Shown piece by piece: positions 41,099 to 50,380 of a stretch of DNA of 64,000 bases. The stretch covers positions 62,001-126,000 of the forward strand of contig CAVQBG010000022.1 in the NCBI GenBank assembly GCA_963710625.1, written 5' to 3'. The notes below the pieces were generated by a model. That model did not search any database and was not told the DNA's origin. It saw nothing but the letters and a program-made list of their open reading frames with translations. The DNA is from Sva-07 sp963710625. GTDB taxonomy: Bacteria > Actinomycetota > Acidimicrobiia > Acidimicrobiales > Ilumatobacteraceae. The position numbers and the translations under genes are program-made. Numbering within the stretch: the first letter of the stretch is position 1; the number at the start of each line of letters is the position of its first letter.

Positions 41099-42450
41099 GC
41101 CGCGCACTCGTCTACGGACTCGCCGTCGCCGGCGAGTCGACCGCGCGGGCACTTCGCAGTCGCGGCTACGAGGTACTGGTCGCCGACGACGAGGTGACCG
41201 ACGCTCGCCGAGCGGTCGCGTCGTCCCTCGACGCGGAGATCGTCGAACGACCGGAGGGCGCCGAACTCGAGCGGCTCGTACGCGCCTGTGACCTCGTCAG
41301 CCCGGCGCCCGGTGTGCCCGAGACGCACCCGGTCGTCGCCACCGCCCAGGCACTCGACGTCCCCCTCGTGTCGGAGATCGAACTGGCCTACCGGTGGGAG
41401 CAGGAGCGACCCGGCGGCGCCCGCCCGATGCTGGCGATCACCGGGACCGACGGCAAGACCACCACCACGCTGCTCGCCGTCGAGATGCTCCGAGCCGCCG
41501 GGCTCCGGACCGTCGACGCCGGGAACACCGACACCCCGCTCGTCGACGCGATCGACCTCGACCTCGATGCGTTCGTCGTCGAGGCCACCAGCTTCCGGCT
41601 CAACTGGACCCCGACCTTCCGGGCCGAGGGTGCCGTATGGCTCAATCTCGCTCCCGATCACCTGAACTGGCATCGGTCGATGGCCACCTACGAGGCCGCC
41701 AAGGCGCAGGTGTTCGCGAACCAGCGTGACGACGACGTGGCGATCGGGTTCATCGACGACGACGTGGTGATGCGCCGACTGCGACACGCTCCTGGCCGTC
41801 AGATCACCTTCGGTGCCTCCGACGCCGACTACTGCGTGGTCGACGGTGCGCTCCACGGACCCGGTGGAGCGATCGCTCCGGTCGCCTCGATGAAGCGGAG
41901 CCTGCCCCACGACATCACGAATGCGCTCGCCGCCGCCGCCCTCGTGCTCGAGACCGGTCTGGCCGATGCCGACGCCGTGGGTGCCGCCCTCGGGCGCTTC
42001 ACCGGACCACGGCACCGCCTCGAACACGTCGGCACATGGGACGGCGTGGCGTGGTTCAACGACTCCAAGGCCACCACGCCCCATGCCGCCGCGGCGGCGA
42101 TCCGTTCCTTCGAACACGTGGTGCTGATCGCCGGTGGCTACGACAAGAAGGTCGACCTGTCGCCGATGGCCGCGGCGCCGGATCACGTCGACGCAGTGAT
42201 CGCACTCGGCGCCACCGCTCCGGCGGTTCTCGCGGCCTTCGACGGCGTTGCTCGCCGCGAGTTGGTCGCCGACATGGACGACGCCGTGGCACTCGCCGCC
42301 GGCATCGCAATCGAGGGGAGCACGGTCCTGCTGTCGCCGGGATGCGCGAGCTTCGACCAGTACCGGGGCTTCGAACATCGCGGGGACCACTTCTGCAGCC
42401 TCGTTCGAGCAGCACACGAATCACGGGAGACGCCATGTCCAGCACCCTGA
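41095..42450 (+). CDS. murD: MurD, UDP-MurNAc-L-alanine:D-glutamate ligase
   Basis: 451 aa from GTG 41095. The N-terminal Rossmann part is ALVYGLAVAGESTARAL. The ATP loop reads AITGTDGKTTTT (a D where N is usual). VEATSFRLNW, LNLAPDHLNWH, FNDSKATTPHAAAAA and LIAGGYDKKVD are typical for MurD, including DSKATN-like and GG-DK motifs. It adds D-Glu to UDP-MurNAc-Ala. It overlaps ftsW by 16 nt. Confidence 0.94.
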   Translation: MSRALVYGLAVAGESTARALRSRGYEVLVADDEVTDARRAVASSLDAEIVERPEGAELERLVRACDLVSPAPGVPETHPVVATAQALDVPLVSEIELAYRWEQERPGGARPMLAITGTDGKTTTTLLAVEMLRAAGLRTVDAGNTDTPLVDAIDLDLDAFVVEATSFRLNWTPTFRAEGAVWLNLAPDHLNWHRSMATYEAAKAQVFANQRDDDVAIGFIDDDVVMRRLRHAPGRQITFGASDADYCVVDGALHGPGGAIAPVASMKRSLPHDITNALAAAALVLETGLADADAVGAALGRFTGPRHRLEHVGTWDGVAWFNDSKATTPHAAAAAIRSFEHVVLIAGGYDKKVDLSPMAAAPDHVDAVIALGATAPAVLAAFDGVARRELVADMDDAVALAAGIAIEGSTVLLSPGCASFDQYRGFEHRGDHFCSLVRAAHESRETPCPAP

Positions 42451-43745
42451 CGGTCGCCGACCGCCGCCGAGCCGCACTCGAACGCCTCCACGGCAGCGAC
42501 GAAGCGAAGCCGGCCCGCGGACGCGCTCGCACGTCCGCATCGACGCCCGCGGGAACAGCGAAGCGAGCGGCGCTGCGGTCGCGCCATCCCGCGCCGCGTT
42601 CCGTCCCTCGGCGCGCCGTGTCGCCACCGCGGGTCCGGCCGGTGCTCGGCCCTCCGCCGGGCACGTTCTACGCGATCGCCGGCGTGGTGACCGTGCTCGT
42701 GATGCTGGGCCTGGTGATGGTGCTCTCGGCGTCCGCGGTCACCGAGGCGAATCTCGGCCACTCTCCGTACCGGGTCTTCGGCAAGCAGGCGATGTGGGCG
42801 GTGCTCGGCACGATCGGCCTGATCATCTGCGTCAGGATCGACTACCGATCGTGGCGCCGAGTGATCCTCCCGCTCGGTGTGCTCGCCGCGGCAGCGATGG
42901 CTGCACCGTTCGCTCCGGGGATCGGCGCCAACGTCAACGGCGCGCAGTCGTGGATCCGGGTGGGGCCGATGAGCGTGCAGCCGTCGGAATTCCTCAAGCT
43001 CGCGGTCGTGCTGCTCGCGGCCGATCTCCTCGTCCGCCGACAGGAGGACCTGGGCGACCGCCGCCGCACCCTGCTGCCCATCGGCGTTCTTGCCGCGGTC
43101 GGTGCCGGCCTGTGCCTCGTGCAGGGCGACCTCGGTTCGGCGGTGGTGCTCGGTGCGATCGTGTTCAGTGTCGCGTGGATCGCCGGAGTTCCGGTGACGC
43201 CGCTGGCGGTGATGGTCGCCGGAGCGGCCGGCGCGGCGCTGCTGTTCGTCGTGTCCAGCCCGAGGCGGCTGGACCGCTTCACCGCCTTCATGAACGTCAC
43301 CGAGGAGAAGGACCACCTCGCCTACCAGACCTATCAGGGATTCCTGAGCATGGCCTCCGGTGGGATCACGGGCTCGGGCATCGGCGGCAGCAACGGCAAG
43401 CTCGGTTACCTGCCGTACGCGCACAGCGACTTCATCTTCGCCGTGATCGCCGACGAGCTCGGGCTGATCGGCACGATCGCGGTGATCGGCGGCTTCGTGA
43501 TGCTCGTCGGTCTCGGGGTTCAGACCGCCCTGGCCGCTCCCGATCGTTTCGGGATGCTGCTGGCCGGTGGGCTCGCGGCGTGGTTCGGTGTCCAGGCGAT
43601 CGTCAATCTCGGCGGCGTGACCGGACTGATGCCGGTCACCGGTCTCACGTTGCCGTTCTTCTCTGCCGGAGGCAGCTCGCTGTTCGTGAGCATGCTCGCC
43701 GCGGGGCTGCTGCTCAGTGTCGCCCGTCGCGTCAACTCCACATGA
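42435..43745 (+). CDS. ftsW: FtsW, septal peptidoglycan glycosyltransferase (SEDS)
   Basis: 436 aa. A basic N-terminal cytoplasmic stretch of ~77 residues rich in Arg/Ala/Ser/Pro precedes ten TM helices. SEDS motifs: AQSWIRVGPMSVQPSEFLKL, EEKDHLAYQTYQGFLSMASGG, SDFIFAVIADELGLIG, GLMPVTGLTLPFFSAGGSS. It polymerises lipid II with FtsI. The long tail is unlike E. coli FtsW and resembles the tail on FtsI. Confidence 0.95.
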   Translation: MSSTLTVADRRRAALERLHGSDEAKPARGRARTSASTPAGTAKRAALRSRHPAPRSVPRRAVSPPRVRPVLGPPPGTFYAIAGVVTVLVMLGLVMVLSASAVTEANLGHSPYRVFGKQAMWAVLGTIGLIICVRIDYRSWRRVILPLGVLAAAAMAAPFAPGIGANVNGAQSWIRVGPMSVQPSEFLKLAVVLLAADLLVRRQEDLGDRRRTLLPIGVLAAVGAGLCLVQGDLGSAVVLGAIVFSVAWIAGVPVTPLAVMVAGAAGAALLFVVSSPRRLDRFTAFMNVTEEKDHLAYQTYQGFLSMASGGITGSGIGGSNGKLGYLPYAHSDFIFAVIADELGLIGTIAVIGGFVMLVGLGVQTALAAPDRFGMLLAGGLAAWFGVQAIVNLGGVTGLMPVTGLTLPFFSAGGSSLFVSMLAAGLLLSVARRVNST

Positions 43746-44851
43746 GCGACGATGCCTTCGCCGTCGTCACGGGCGGCGGCACGTCGGGGCACGTCCTGCC
43801 GGCGCTGGCCGTCGCTGACGCGCTCGTCGCAACCGGCCACGCTCCCACGAGCATCCGCTACGTCGGCGCTCGGCGGGGCATCGAGACCCGCCTGCTCCCC
43901 GACACGCCATACCCGAGCACCTTCCTCGACGTCGTCGGGTTCCAACGTCGGCTCACGCGTCAGAACCTCGGCTTCGTCCCCAAGATGCTCCGCAGCACAC
44001 GGGAAGCCACCGCCCTGCTGAGGGCATGGTCGCCTGCCGTCGTCGTCTCGGTGGGCGGGTACGCCAGCATGCCCGCCGTGTTCGCCGCCGGTCGGCTGGG
44101 CGTCCCGGTGGTCGTGGTGTCCTATGACCGCACACCCGGGCGGGCGAGTCGGCTCGCGGCCCGTCGCGCCGCGGCCTGCGCCGTCGCGTTCGAGAACTCG
44201 TCGCTGCCGCGCGCCGAACTCACCGGGGCACCCGTTCGTCAGGTCGTGCTCGACGTCGACCGCGGCGCCGAGCACCGTGTTGCGGCGCGACGGCGTCTCG
44301 GTGTGCCCGACGATCGATTCATGATCGCGGTGATGGGTGGCTCGCTCGGCTCCGGTGTCCTCAATCAGGCGGTCGCCGACTACCTCTCCACGCATCGTGA
44401 CGACGGCGACCTGGCCGTGCGCCAGGTGGCGGGGGAGCGTTTCGTCGACTCGGTCGCGGTGATGGGACCCGGGGTGCTCCACCAGGTCGTCGCCTACGAA
44501 TCCGACATGCCGTCCGTGTACGCCGCCTGCGACCTGCTGATCGGGCGGGGCGGTGCCAGCACGGTCCACGAGGTCGCCGTGACGGGAACGCCGGCGATCC
44601 TGGTGCCCTGGGCGGCGTCCGCCGACGACCACCAGACCGACAACGTGCGATGGTTGAGCGAGGTCGGTGGAGCGGTCCTCGTACCGGAAACCGAACTCTC
44701 GGGACTCCCCGGCGTCATCGAGGCACTCCGCTCCGACCCGGAGCGTCGGGCGCAACTGTCGGCCGCAGCCCAGCGCCGAGGCGAGATCAGCAGGTCGGGC
44801 GCCTTGGCCGGATTGATCGAGCGCGTCGCCGTAACATCGACAGGATCGTGA
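43742..44851 (+). CDS. murG: MurG, lipid II synthase
   Basis: 369 aa GT28 glycosyltransferase. The N-terminal glycine loop is VVTGGGTSGHVLPALAVADAL. It also shows VVSVGGYASMPAVFAA, VMGGSLGSGVLNQAV, and CDLLIGRGGASTVHEVAVTGTPAILVPW with the acceptor/donor contacts, then DNVRWLSEVGGAVL. It adds GlcNAc to lipid I at the inner leaflet. It overlaps ftsW and murC by 4 nt each. Confidence 0.95.
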   Translation: MSDDAFAVVTGGGTSGHVLPALAVADALVATGHAPTSIRYVGARRGIETRLLPDTPYPSTFLDVVGFQRRLTRQNLGFVPKMLRSTREATALLRAWSPAVVVSVGGYASMPAVFAAGRLGVPVVVVSYDRTPGRASRLAARRAAACAVAFENSSLPRAELTGAPVRQVVLDVDRGAEHRVAARRRLGVPDDRFMIAVMGGSLGSGVLNQAVADYLSTHRDDGDLAVRQVAGERFVDSVAVMGPGVLHQVVAYESDMPSVYAACDLLIGRGGASTVHEVAVTGTPAILVPWAASADDHQTDNVRWLSEVGGAVLVPETELSGLPGVIEALRSDPERRAQLSAAAQRRGEISRSGALAGLIERVAVTSTGS

Positions 44852-46365
44852 CTCCCCCCGCTCCCGCTCTCTCTGCGGCCGTCGCGCCCGGTACCGGCTC
44901 GCCCGACCCGACGTGGTCGGCGGCGCTCAGCGCGCTCGTGGCTCGCCCCGTCCCCGTGGCGGCACCTCCCACGGCTCCGCTCGACCTGGCGATTCCGCAC
45001 CGTCTGCACGTGATCGGCGTCGGTGGGCCGGGGATGAGCGCCGTGGCGATCGCGCTCGCCGAGATGGGACACAGCGTGTCCGGATCCGATCTGCGGGACC
45101 ACCCGGTCCTCGAACGGGTCCGGGCGGCAGGCGTCGACGTCCGAATCGGTCACGATCGAACGGTGGTCCACGGTGTCGACGCGGTCACGGCCTCCACGGC
45201 GATACCGGCGCGCAACATCGAGCTGGACGAGGCGCGCGAGCTCGGCGTCACGGTCCTGTCTCGCGCCGCGATGCTGGCGTCGATCTGTGCGCAGGCCGAC
45301 GCCGTGGCGGTCGCGGGAACGCACGGCAAGACCACCACCACCTCGATGCTGATGTTGGTCCTGGCGCAGGCCGGAGAGCGACCGAGCTTCATCGTCGGCG
45401 GTGACGTCACCGACGTCGGCACCGGGGCCCAGTGGACCCGAGGGAGATGGCTCGTCGTCGAGGCCGACGAGAGTGACGGCACGCATCTCGAGTTGCCGCT
45501 GTACGGCACGATCCTCACCAACGTCGACGTCGACCATCTCGACCACTACGGGTCGTTCGACAGGATCGTCGACGGCTTCGACCGCTACCTCGCCCAGGTG
45601 CGCGGTCCGAAGATCGTGTGCGGCGACGACGAGGTGGCGGCCGAACTCGCACGCCGCCACGGTGCGCGCACCTACGGGCTCTCGCCGGACTGCGACGTCC
45701 GCGCCGCCGAGGTCACCCCGAGCACCGGCGCGTTCACCTTCGTCGTCGAGCGCCGAACCGGTCCCGGCCCTCACGAACGCGTCGGGGTGGTCTCGCTGCC
45801 GCTGCGCGGGCTGCACAACGTCACCAACGCCCTCGGGGTCGTGGCGATGGCACTCGAACTCGACGTCGCCTTCGACGACATCCGGACGGCGCTCGCACGA
45901 TTCGGTGGCGTCGCGCGGCGCTTCGACGTGCGCGGCACCGACGGCGGCGCCACGTTCGTCGACGACTACGCCCACATCCCGTCCGAGATCGCCGCCGTGA
46001 TCGCCGCCGCACGCAGCAGTGGTGACGGATGGCGACGTGTCGTCGCGGTGTTCCAGCCCAACCGCTACAACCGCATCGCGGAGATGTGGCAGGAGTACCA
46101 CCGGGCCTTCGTCGAAGCCGACCTGGTGGTCCTCACCGACATCTATCCGTCGGGCACCGTGCCGATCCCCGGCGTGACGGGCAAGCTGATCGTCAATGCC
46201 GTGACCGAGGCGCACCCTGAACAGCGCGTCGTGTGGCTCCCTCGTCGGGAGGACCTCGTGCGCTTCCTGCGTGACGAGGTCCGTGACGGTGACGTCTGCA
46301 TCTCGATGGGGTGTGGCGACATCGCAACACTGCCGAGTGAGGTGCTCGATGCCCGCCGTCGCTGA
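44848..46365 (+). CDS. murC: MurC, UDP-MurNAc:L-alanine ligase
   Basis: 505 aa from GTG 44848. About 45 Ala/Pro-rich residues precede the Rossmann start LHVIGVGGPGMSAVAIALAEMGH. The ATP loop is AGTHGKTTTTSM; VVEADESDGT, LTNVDVDHLDHYGSFD, VDDYAHIPSEIAAVI and FQPNRYNRI follow. It adds the first L-Ala to UDP-MurNAc. The N-terminal extension has no known motif. It overlaps murB by 17 nt. Confidence 0.95.
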   Translation: MTPPAPALSAAVAPGTGSPDPTWSAALSALVARPVPVAAPPTAPLDLAIPHRLHVIGVGGPGMSAVAIALAEMGHSVSGSDLRDHPVLERVRAAGVDVRIGHDRTVVHGVDAVTASTAIPARNIELDEARELGVTVLSRAAMLASICAQADAVAVAGTHGKTTTTSMLMLVLAQAGERPSFIVGGDVTDVGTGAQWTRGRWLVVEADESDGTHLELPLYGTILTNVDVDHLDHYGSFDRIVDGFDRYLAQVRGPKIVCGDDEVAAELARRHGARTYGLSPDCDVRAAEVTPSTGAFTFVVERRTGPGPHERVGVVSLPLRGLHNVTNALGVVAMALELDVAFDDIRTALARFGGVARRFDVRGTDGGATFVDDYAHIPSEIAAVIAAARSSGDGWRRVVAVFQPNRYNRIAEMWQEYHRAFVEADLVVLTDIYPSGTVPIPGVTGKLIVNAVTEAHPEQRVVWLPRREDLVRFLRDEVRDGDVCISMGCGDIATLPSEVLDARRR

Positions 46366-47293
46366 TCGCGAGGCCGTCGACATCGCCACGGCGGTCCTCG
46401 GTCCTCTCGCAGAGCGTGACGTTCCGCTCGGCCCGCTGACCACCTACCGGGTCGGTGGTTCCGCCGACGTGTTCGTCCGGGTGCGCCGAGTCGACGACCT
46501 CGTGTCGGTCGCCGAGGCAGCGAAGCGCTCGCAGCTCGACGTGCTGGTGATCGGTCGGGGCTCGAACATGCTCATCGCCGACAGCGGGTTCCGAGGGATC
46601 GCGGTGAGCCTGGTGGATCTGGCCGACGTCCTCGACATCGACGTCGACACCGCCGTCGTCACTGCGTCCGCCGGCACGGCGCTGCCGGTGTTGGCCCGCA
46701 AGACCGCAGCGGCCGGCCTCTCGGGATTCGAATGGGCGGTCGGCGTGCCGGGATCGATCGGCGGCGCCGTCCGCATGAACGCCGGCGGCCACGGTTCCGA
46801 CATGGCGGCGGTGCTCATCGACGTCACCGTCGTCGACCTCGCGGGGGCGACCGACGCCCACATCGTGACGGCCGCCGAGATCGGGTTGGGGTTTCGTCAC
46901 AGCGAGCTGCCCGACTCGGTGGTGGTCGTCTCGGCGCGTCTCCAGCTCGAGCGTGGTGACCGAGCGACGTCGGAGGCGGTGATCGCCGAGATCGTCTCGT
47001 GGCGACGTGCCCACCAGCCCGGTGGTCAGAATGCCGGTTCGGTGTTCGTCAACCCGGTCCCTGGCGAGGTGAGCGCCGGCGCGTTGATCGACGCCGCCGG
47101 TCTGCGTGGGTTGCGCCTCGGCTCCGCCCATGTCTCGGAGAAGCACGCCAACTTCATCCAGGCCGCCGACGGTGGCTCCGCCGATGACGTGCACGCGCTG
47201 ATGCGGGTAGTGCGCGATCGCGTCGAGACGACGAGCGGGTACGCGCTGCGCAGCGAGATCCGGCTGGTGGGCTTCGAGGACGCCTGGTACTGA
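46349..47293 (+). CDS. murB: MurB, UDP-N-acetylenolpyruvoylglucosamine reductase
   Basis: 314 aa, FAD-dependent. LTTYRVGGSADVFV, VIGRGSNMLIADSGFRG, GFEWAVGVPGSIGGAVRMNAGGHGSDM and GQNAGSVFVNP (with the catalytic Ser) are present, with VSEKHANFI near the C-terminus. It lacks the Tyr-loop insert of type I enzymes, as type IIa forms do. It makes UDP-MurNAc. The stop is followed 1 nt later by ftsQ. Confidence 0.95.
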   Translation: MPAVADREAVDIATAVLGPLAERDVPLGPLTTYRVGGSADVFVRVRRVDDLVSVAEAAKRSQLDVLVIGRGSNMLIADSGFRGIAVSLVDLADVLDIDVDTAVVTASAGTALPVLARKTAAAGLSGFEWAVGVPGSIGGAVRMNAGGHGSDMAAVLIDVTVVDLAGATDAHIVTAAEIGLGFRHSELPDSVVVVSARLQLERGDRATSEAVIAEIVSWRRAHQPGGQNAGSVFVNPVPGEVSAGALIDAAGLRGLRLGSAHVSEKHANFIQAADGGSADDVHALMRVVRDRVETTSGYALRSEIRLVGFEDAWY

Positions 47294-47294
47294 C

Positions 47295-48434
47295 ATGCGA
47301 TGGCGACGAACGTCTGCTGAGCGGTCCGACGAATCCGAGGGCACCGGCGAGGGTGTCACGAGTACCGAGGGCGTCCGGGTCATCAAGGTCGACCGGGGAG
47401 CCGGCGACGAGTTCTCCGAGGTTCCCGACCCCACCGTGCTCGATGAACTCTCGCGTGCATTCGGTGGTGGCGCACCGGGCGAGTCCGGTCCGGACGACGC
47501 GTCGGTTCCTCCATCGATCATCTCGATCGGCGCCGACGACGAGCTGCCCGACGCGGTCTACCTCGATGAAGGTTCCGGCGAGGACGACTCGTCGGCGGGC
47601 CGGCCGGTGTTCATCGACGACGACGGCAGCAGCGACGCGGTCATGCCGAAGGACGCGACGGCCCGCGGCATCGAACCGCGGCTGCGTCAACGGCGAATCG
47701 GCGTGCGCCGGGCCGCCAGCCGCAAGCGCCTCTGGTGGGCCGCGATCGTGATTGCGGTGGTCGTCGTCGCGGTCGCCGTGCTCGCGGTCCTCGGTTCGTC
47801 GTGGTTCGCGGTCGAACAGGTGTCGGTCAGCGGCAACGTGTACACCGACCCGGCGGCACTCGACGCCGTGATCGAGGATCTGCGCGGGACGCCCGTCCTG
47901 CTCGTCGACACCGCCGAGGTCGAAGCCACACTCGAGGCGATCCCGTGGGTCGAGGCGGCCCGCGTGACGACCCGTTTCCCCGACTCGGCTCGCATCGAGA
48001 TCAGAGAACGCACCCCGGTGGCGTCGATGCTCGGTGAGGACACCCGCTCGCGGGTGCTCGATGCCGATGGGCGTGTGCTCGCGGTGATCGAGGGGCAGCC
48101 GGTGGCGCTCGTGTGGATCAGCGGACCCGGCACGCTCGATCTCGGCGAGGGCGACACGGCGCCGATCGGCTATCAGGCCGCCGCATCGCTCGTCACCAAG
48201 CTGACGCCGACGATACGCACTCGGGTCGAGTCGATGCTCGTCACGCCCGACGGCTCGGACCTGGTGCTCGTGCTCACGAGCCAGTCGGGGCCGGTCGAGG
48301 TCCGCTTCGGGTCGGCGATCGGCGACAACCAGCAGATCGAGAAGCTGGTCAGGCTGGAACGCAAACTGGATGACCTCGGCGACGAGTCGGTGTCGGTGAT
48401 CGACGTCTCGACCGCAGAAGTCACCGTGCGATGA
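47295..48434 (+). CDS. ftsQ: FtsQ, division protein with a long acidic cytoplasmic tail
   Basis: 379 aa. Residues 1-~145 are cytoplasmic and mostly acidic (DDELPDAVYLDEGSGEDD, FIDDDGSSD), ending in a basic patch (RLRQRRIGVRRAASRKR). TM at ~146-168. The extracytoplasmic POTRA domain follows (FAVEQVSVSGNVYTDPAALDAVI), then the FtsQ beta domain. FtsQ scaffolds FtsL/FtsB and regulates FtsWI. The tail length is unusual compared with E. coli. Confidence 0.92.
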   Translation: MRWRRTSAERSDESEGTGEGVTSTEGVRVIKVDRGAGDEFSEVPDPTVLDELSRAFGGGAPGESGPDDASVPPSIISIGADDELPDAVYLDEGSGEDDSSAGRPVFIDDDGSSDAVMPKDATARGIEPRLRQRRIGVRRAASRKRLWWAAIVIAVVVVAVAVLAVLGSSWFAVEQVSVSGNVYTDPAALDAVIEDLRGTPVLLVDTAEVEATLEAIPWVEAARVTTRFPDSARIEIRERTPVASMLGEDTRSRVLDADGRVLAVIEGQPVALVWISGPGTLDLGEGDTAPIGYQAAASLVTKLTPTIRTRVESMLVTPDGSDLVLVLTSQSGPVEVRFGSAIGDNQQIEKLVRLERKLDDLGDESVSVIDVSTAEVTVR

Positions 48435-48573
48435 CGAACTCGGGGGCGCTCATGCGGCAGTGTCCGTGTTCTGCGAGCGCATACCTGGCAGGATGTGGCG
48501 CACTACTCTCCACCCTCGCCCGCTCGCTCGAAACGAATCGACTCATGAACCACAACCAATGGAGGATCAGCTG

Positions 48574-49677
48574 ATGGTCGGCGCTCCGCAGAATTATCTC
48601 GCCGTGATCAAAGTCGTCGGGGTGGGTGGCGGTGGCGTCAACGCCGTCAACCGCATGATCGACGCCGGACTCAAGGGCGTCGAGTTCATCGCCGTCAACA
48701 CCGACGCGCAGGCGTTGCTGATGAGCGATGCCGACGTCAAGCTCGACATCGGGCGCGACCTCACCCGAGGGCTCGGTGCCGGGAGCGACCCCGAGGTGGG
48801 TCGATCCGCTGCGGAAGCCCACCATGAAGAGATCGAGGAGATGGTCCGCGGCGCCGACATGGTGTTCATCACCGCCGGTGAGGGCGGCGGTACCGGGACC
48901 GGTGCCGCACCGGTCATCGCCGAGATCGCCCGCGAGGCCGGTGCGCTCACGATCGGCGTGGTCACGCGACCGTTCTCGTTCGAGGGCCGCCGGCGTGCGG
49001 TGCAGGCCGACAACGGTGTGCAGAAGCTCAAGGAGAAGGTCGACACGCTGATCGTCATTCCGAACGATCGACTGCTGACCGTCGCGAACGACAAGACCAG
49101 CGTCCTCAACGCCTTCAAGATGGCCGACGAGGTGCTCCTGCAGGGTGTGTCCGGCATCACGGGCCTGATCACCACGCCGGGCCTGATCAACACCGACTTC
49201 GCCGACGTCAAGATGGTGCTGTCGAACGCGGGCTCCGCCCTGATGGGCATCGGCCAGGCGAGCGGCGACGATCGTGCCGTCTCCGCTGCGAAGGCGGCGA
49301 TCTCGAGCCCGCTGCTCGAGTCGGCCATCGACGGAGCACGAGGCGTACTGCTGAACATCACCGGGCCGTCCGGGATGGGCCTGTTCGAGATGAACGCCGC
49401 CGCGGAGATCATCCACGGCGTCGCCCATCAGGATGCGAACATCATCTTCGGCACGGTGATCGACGACGAGATGGGCGACGAGGTGCGGATCACCGTCATC
49501 GCCGCCGGTTTCGATCGCCTCGACGAGCAGGGTGGGGGCCGACCGTCGGCGTTGGTCGAGGAGGGCCCGCGCACCTCGCCGACCCGCATCACCGAGCTGT
49601 TCGGCAGCGACGACGAACCCGATCCGTTGGCAGACGACGACGGCGACGACTTCGACGTTCCGTCGTTCCTCAAGTAG
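48574..49677 (+). CDS. ftsZ: FtsZ, tubulin-like division GTPase
   Basis: 367 aa. Signatures: VVGVGGGGVNAVNRMI, FITAGEGGGTGTGAAPVIA (tubulin motif), and the T7-loop region NTDFADVKMVLSNAGSALMGIG. The conserved C-terminal tail DDDFDVPSFLK should bind SepF and FtsW. ATG 48574 follows GGAGG (48561-48565) at the right spacing; ATG 48559 is less likely. The 139-nt gap after ftsQ breaks the run of overlaps and probably holds an extra promoter, though none stands out. Confidence 0.97.
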   Translation: MVGAPQNYLAVIKVVGVGGGGVNAVNRMIDAGLKGVEFIAVNTDAQALLMSDADVKLDIGRDLTRGLGAGSDPEVGRSAAEAHHEEIEEMVRGADMVFITAGEGGGTGTGAAPVIAEIAREAGALTIGVVTRPFSFEGRRRAVQADNGVQKLKEKVDTLIVIPNDRLLTVANDKTSVLNAFKMADEVLLQGVSGITGLITTPGLINTDFADVKMVLSNAGSALMGIGQASGDDRAVSAAKAAISSPLLESAIDGARGVLLNITGPSGMGLFEMNAAAEIIHGVAHQDANIIFGTVIDDEMGDEVRITVIAAGFDRLDEQGGGRPSALVEEGPRTSPTRITELFGSDDEPDPLADDDGDDFDVPSFLK

Positions 49678-49687
49678 CCGCGCGTCG

Positions 49688-50380
49688 TTGCTCGAACTGC
49701 TCCGCCAGGAGGTCGATGGCCATCGGCTGGTCGCGGTCGTCTCCGATCGCGCAGACGGCGACGTCCACCCGATGCAGGTCGACGCAGACAGCCTGGCGTT
49801 GCGGCAGGTCGCGGTCAGTGGGCGAACGTGGGTGATGCTCGACGAGGTGCACGGCACCGCGGTGCACCGAGCGGTCGTGTGGGACGACTCGCCGAGTGAT
49901 GTGGTCGCCGGCGTCGGCGACGTGCTCGTCGGCGGACCCGGCACCGCGGTTGCGGTCTGGGTCGCCGACTGTGCCCCGATCGTGTTGTTCGACCGTGGGG
50001 GCGCGACGGTGGCCTGCCACGCCGGCTGGCGTGGACTGGCGGCCGGGGTGATCGGCGTTGCCGTCGGCCAACTCGGGGCGCCCTGCACGGCGGCAGTGCT
50101 CGGGCCCTGCATCCATCCGTGCTGCTACGAATTCGGCGCCGGCGACCTCGCCGAGGTGGCGGCCGGCCTCGGCGTCGACCCCGCTGCGATCAGCGGCCGC
50201 ACCTCGACCGGCGCGCTCGCACTCGACGTCCCGACAGCGGTCGCCGTCGCGCTGGGCCGTCACGGCATCGCGCTCGACGTCAGCGGCCCCTGCACCGGCT
50301 GCGACGATCGGTGGTACTCGCACCGGCGCGGGGATCCCGAACGCCAGGCCGTGGTCGCCTGGTCGGAGGTGGCGCGATGA
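49688..50380 (+). CDS. pgeF: PgeF/YfiH-family purine nucleoside phosphorylase-like protein
   Basis: 230 aa. The multicopper-oxidase-like YfiH fold motifs are WVADCAPIVLFDRGGATVACHAGWRGLAAGV, LGPCIHPCCYEFG and a final CTGCDDRWYSHRRGD, carrying the zinc-site His/Cys. The family cleaves purine nucleosides and/or edits muropeptide precursors. The usual position just after ftsZ is kept. No ATG or GTG fits: TTG 49688 is the most likely start, 10 nt after ftsZ. It overlaps yggS by 4 nt. Confidence 0.85.
   Translation: MLELLRQEVDGHRLVAVVSDRADGDVHPMQVDADSLALRQVAVSGRTWVMLDEVHGTAVHRAVVWDDSPSDVVAGVGDVLVGGPGTAVAVWVADCAPIVLFDRGGATVACHAGWRGLAAGVIGVAVGQLGAPCTAAVLGPCIHPCCYEFGAGDLAEVAAGLGVDPAAISGRTSTGALALDVPTAVAVALGRHGIALDVSGPCTGCDDRWYSHRRGDPERQAVVAWSEVAR

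Noticed and set aside
48435..48573. Specific ftsZ promoter
   Set aside because: The 139-nt gap suggests one, but no -10/-35 pair with good spacing could be defended (TACTCT at 48504 lacks a -35).
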